DNA of 35,992 nt from Candidatus Binatia bacterium (lineage in GTDB: Bacteria > Desulfobacterota > Binatia > UBA9968). Made by a program: the position numbers and the translations under genes. Within the stretch, counting starts at the first letter, position 1, and each line of letters opens with the position of its first letter. The stretch lies in the NCBI GenBank assembly GCA_036504975.1, contig DASXUF010000022.1, positions 1 through 35,992 on the forward strand, in the 5' to 3' direction. This document shows positions 35,910 to 35,992 of this stretch, piece by piece. The notes beneath the pieces are model-generated. The model did not search any database. It saw only the letters and a program-made list of their open reading frames with translations, and was not told where the DNA came from.

Positions 35910-35992
35910 ATGGCAACGAACGATCCCGACCTCTCCGCGCTGCGGATCGATAGAGCCAAGCCGGCTGGGTTCTCCAGAAAATCGAGAGTCGC
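35910..35992 (+). CDS. N-terminal fragment of a probable efflux periplasmic adaptor protein (runs off window)
   Basis: Only 27 codons are visible from ATG 35910: MATNDPDLSALRIDRAKPAG followed by basic residues at the window edge. The LRIDR-P-basic pattern resembles the cytoplasmic start of HlyD/MFP-type adaptor proteins just before their membrane segment. The palindrome immediately upstream fits a regulated efflux operon. No strong ribosome-binding site is seen. The call rests on a short segment and could be wrong. Confidence 0.4.
   Translation, partial: MATNDPDLSALRIDRAKPAGFSRKSRV

Overview
The window reads as a GC-rich, Gram-negative soil or sediment type bacterium. Evidence is the outer-membrane beta-barrel, periplasmic binding proteins, a glycan export cluster, REP-like intergenic hairpins and the common ACCACGAAG / TTTGCGTCTTTGCG intergenic repeat families. 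The mix of Rieske oxygenases, NMT1-type binding proteins and a possible selenoprotein would suit the former Deltaproteobacteria or Binatota-like lineages, but no marker here fixes the taxon.

Region 1 (1-5320) is a catabolic-looking set. Two paralogous phthalate-dioxygenase-type Rieske oxygenases are divergently transcribed (the left one runs off the window). They are followed by a Gfo/Idh/MocA dehydrogenase coupled to a periplasmic solute-binding protein. The pairing of a Rieske oxygenase with a Gfo/Idh dehydrogenase resembles the first two steps of 4,5-type phthalate degradation.

Region 2 (about 5321-10440) looks like accessory DNA of lower GC. It holds a B12-binding radical SAM enzyme, a DUF2147 protein, an AhpD-like peroxidase-family gene, a small secreted protein and an M28 peptidase. 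The AhpD-like gene carries an in-frame TGA exactly at the second redox cysteine (CxxU) with a matching SECIS-like hairpin. The last two genes are each followed by an extra copy of the 3' end of comM, whose complete copy sits at 10467-11990.

Region 3 (12123-25900, all minus strand) is an envelope or extracellular glycan cluster. From its promoter-proximal end it encodes a glycoside hydrolase-GT2 fusion, an ABC exporter, a methyltransferase, a glycosyltransferase-like protein, a YdjC/ChbG deacetylase and a pyruvyltransferase-family protein. These are followed by a frameshifted second glycosyltransferase-like gene, a hybrid methyltransferase, a NodS-like methyltransferase, a SGNH hydrolase with an embedded CBM-like domain, and a predicted outer-membrane barrel. 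Several junctions are ATGA-type overlaps, so much of it is probably one transcript.

Region 4 (26118-30081, plus strand) is guaB-guaA for GMP synthesis, with a recognisable promoter and a terminator-like hairpin in the guaB leader, followed by a methyltransferase. Region 5 (30115-34024) is the most novel-looking unit. A promoter with an operator-like dyad precedes an ExeA/GspA-type AAA ATPase with a repeat-bearing acidic tail, a two-TM HAMP sensor protein without an output domain, and an NMT1-type binding protein fused to a C-terminal LysM domain. The genes are tightly coupled, which suggests a trans-envelope sensing or secretion system anchored to peptidoglycan.

The window ends with threonine ammonia-lyase (ilvA), a 150-bp structured inverted-repeat element, and the first codons of a probable efflux adaptor gene preceded by a perfect 14-bp palindrome.
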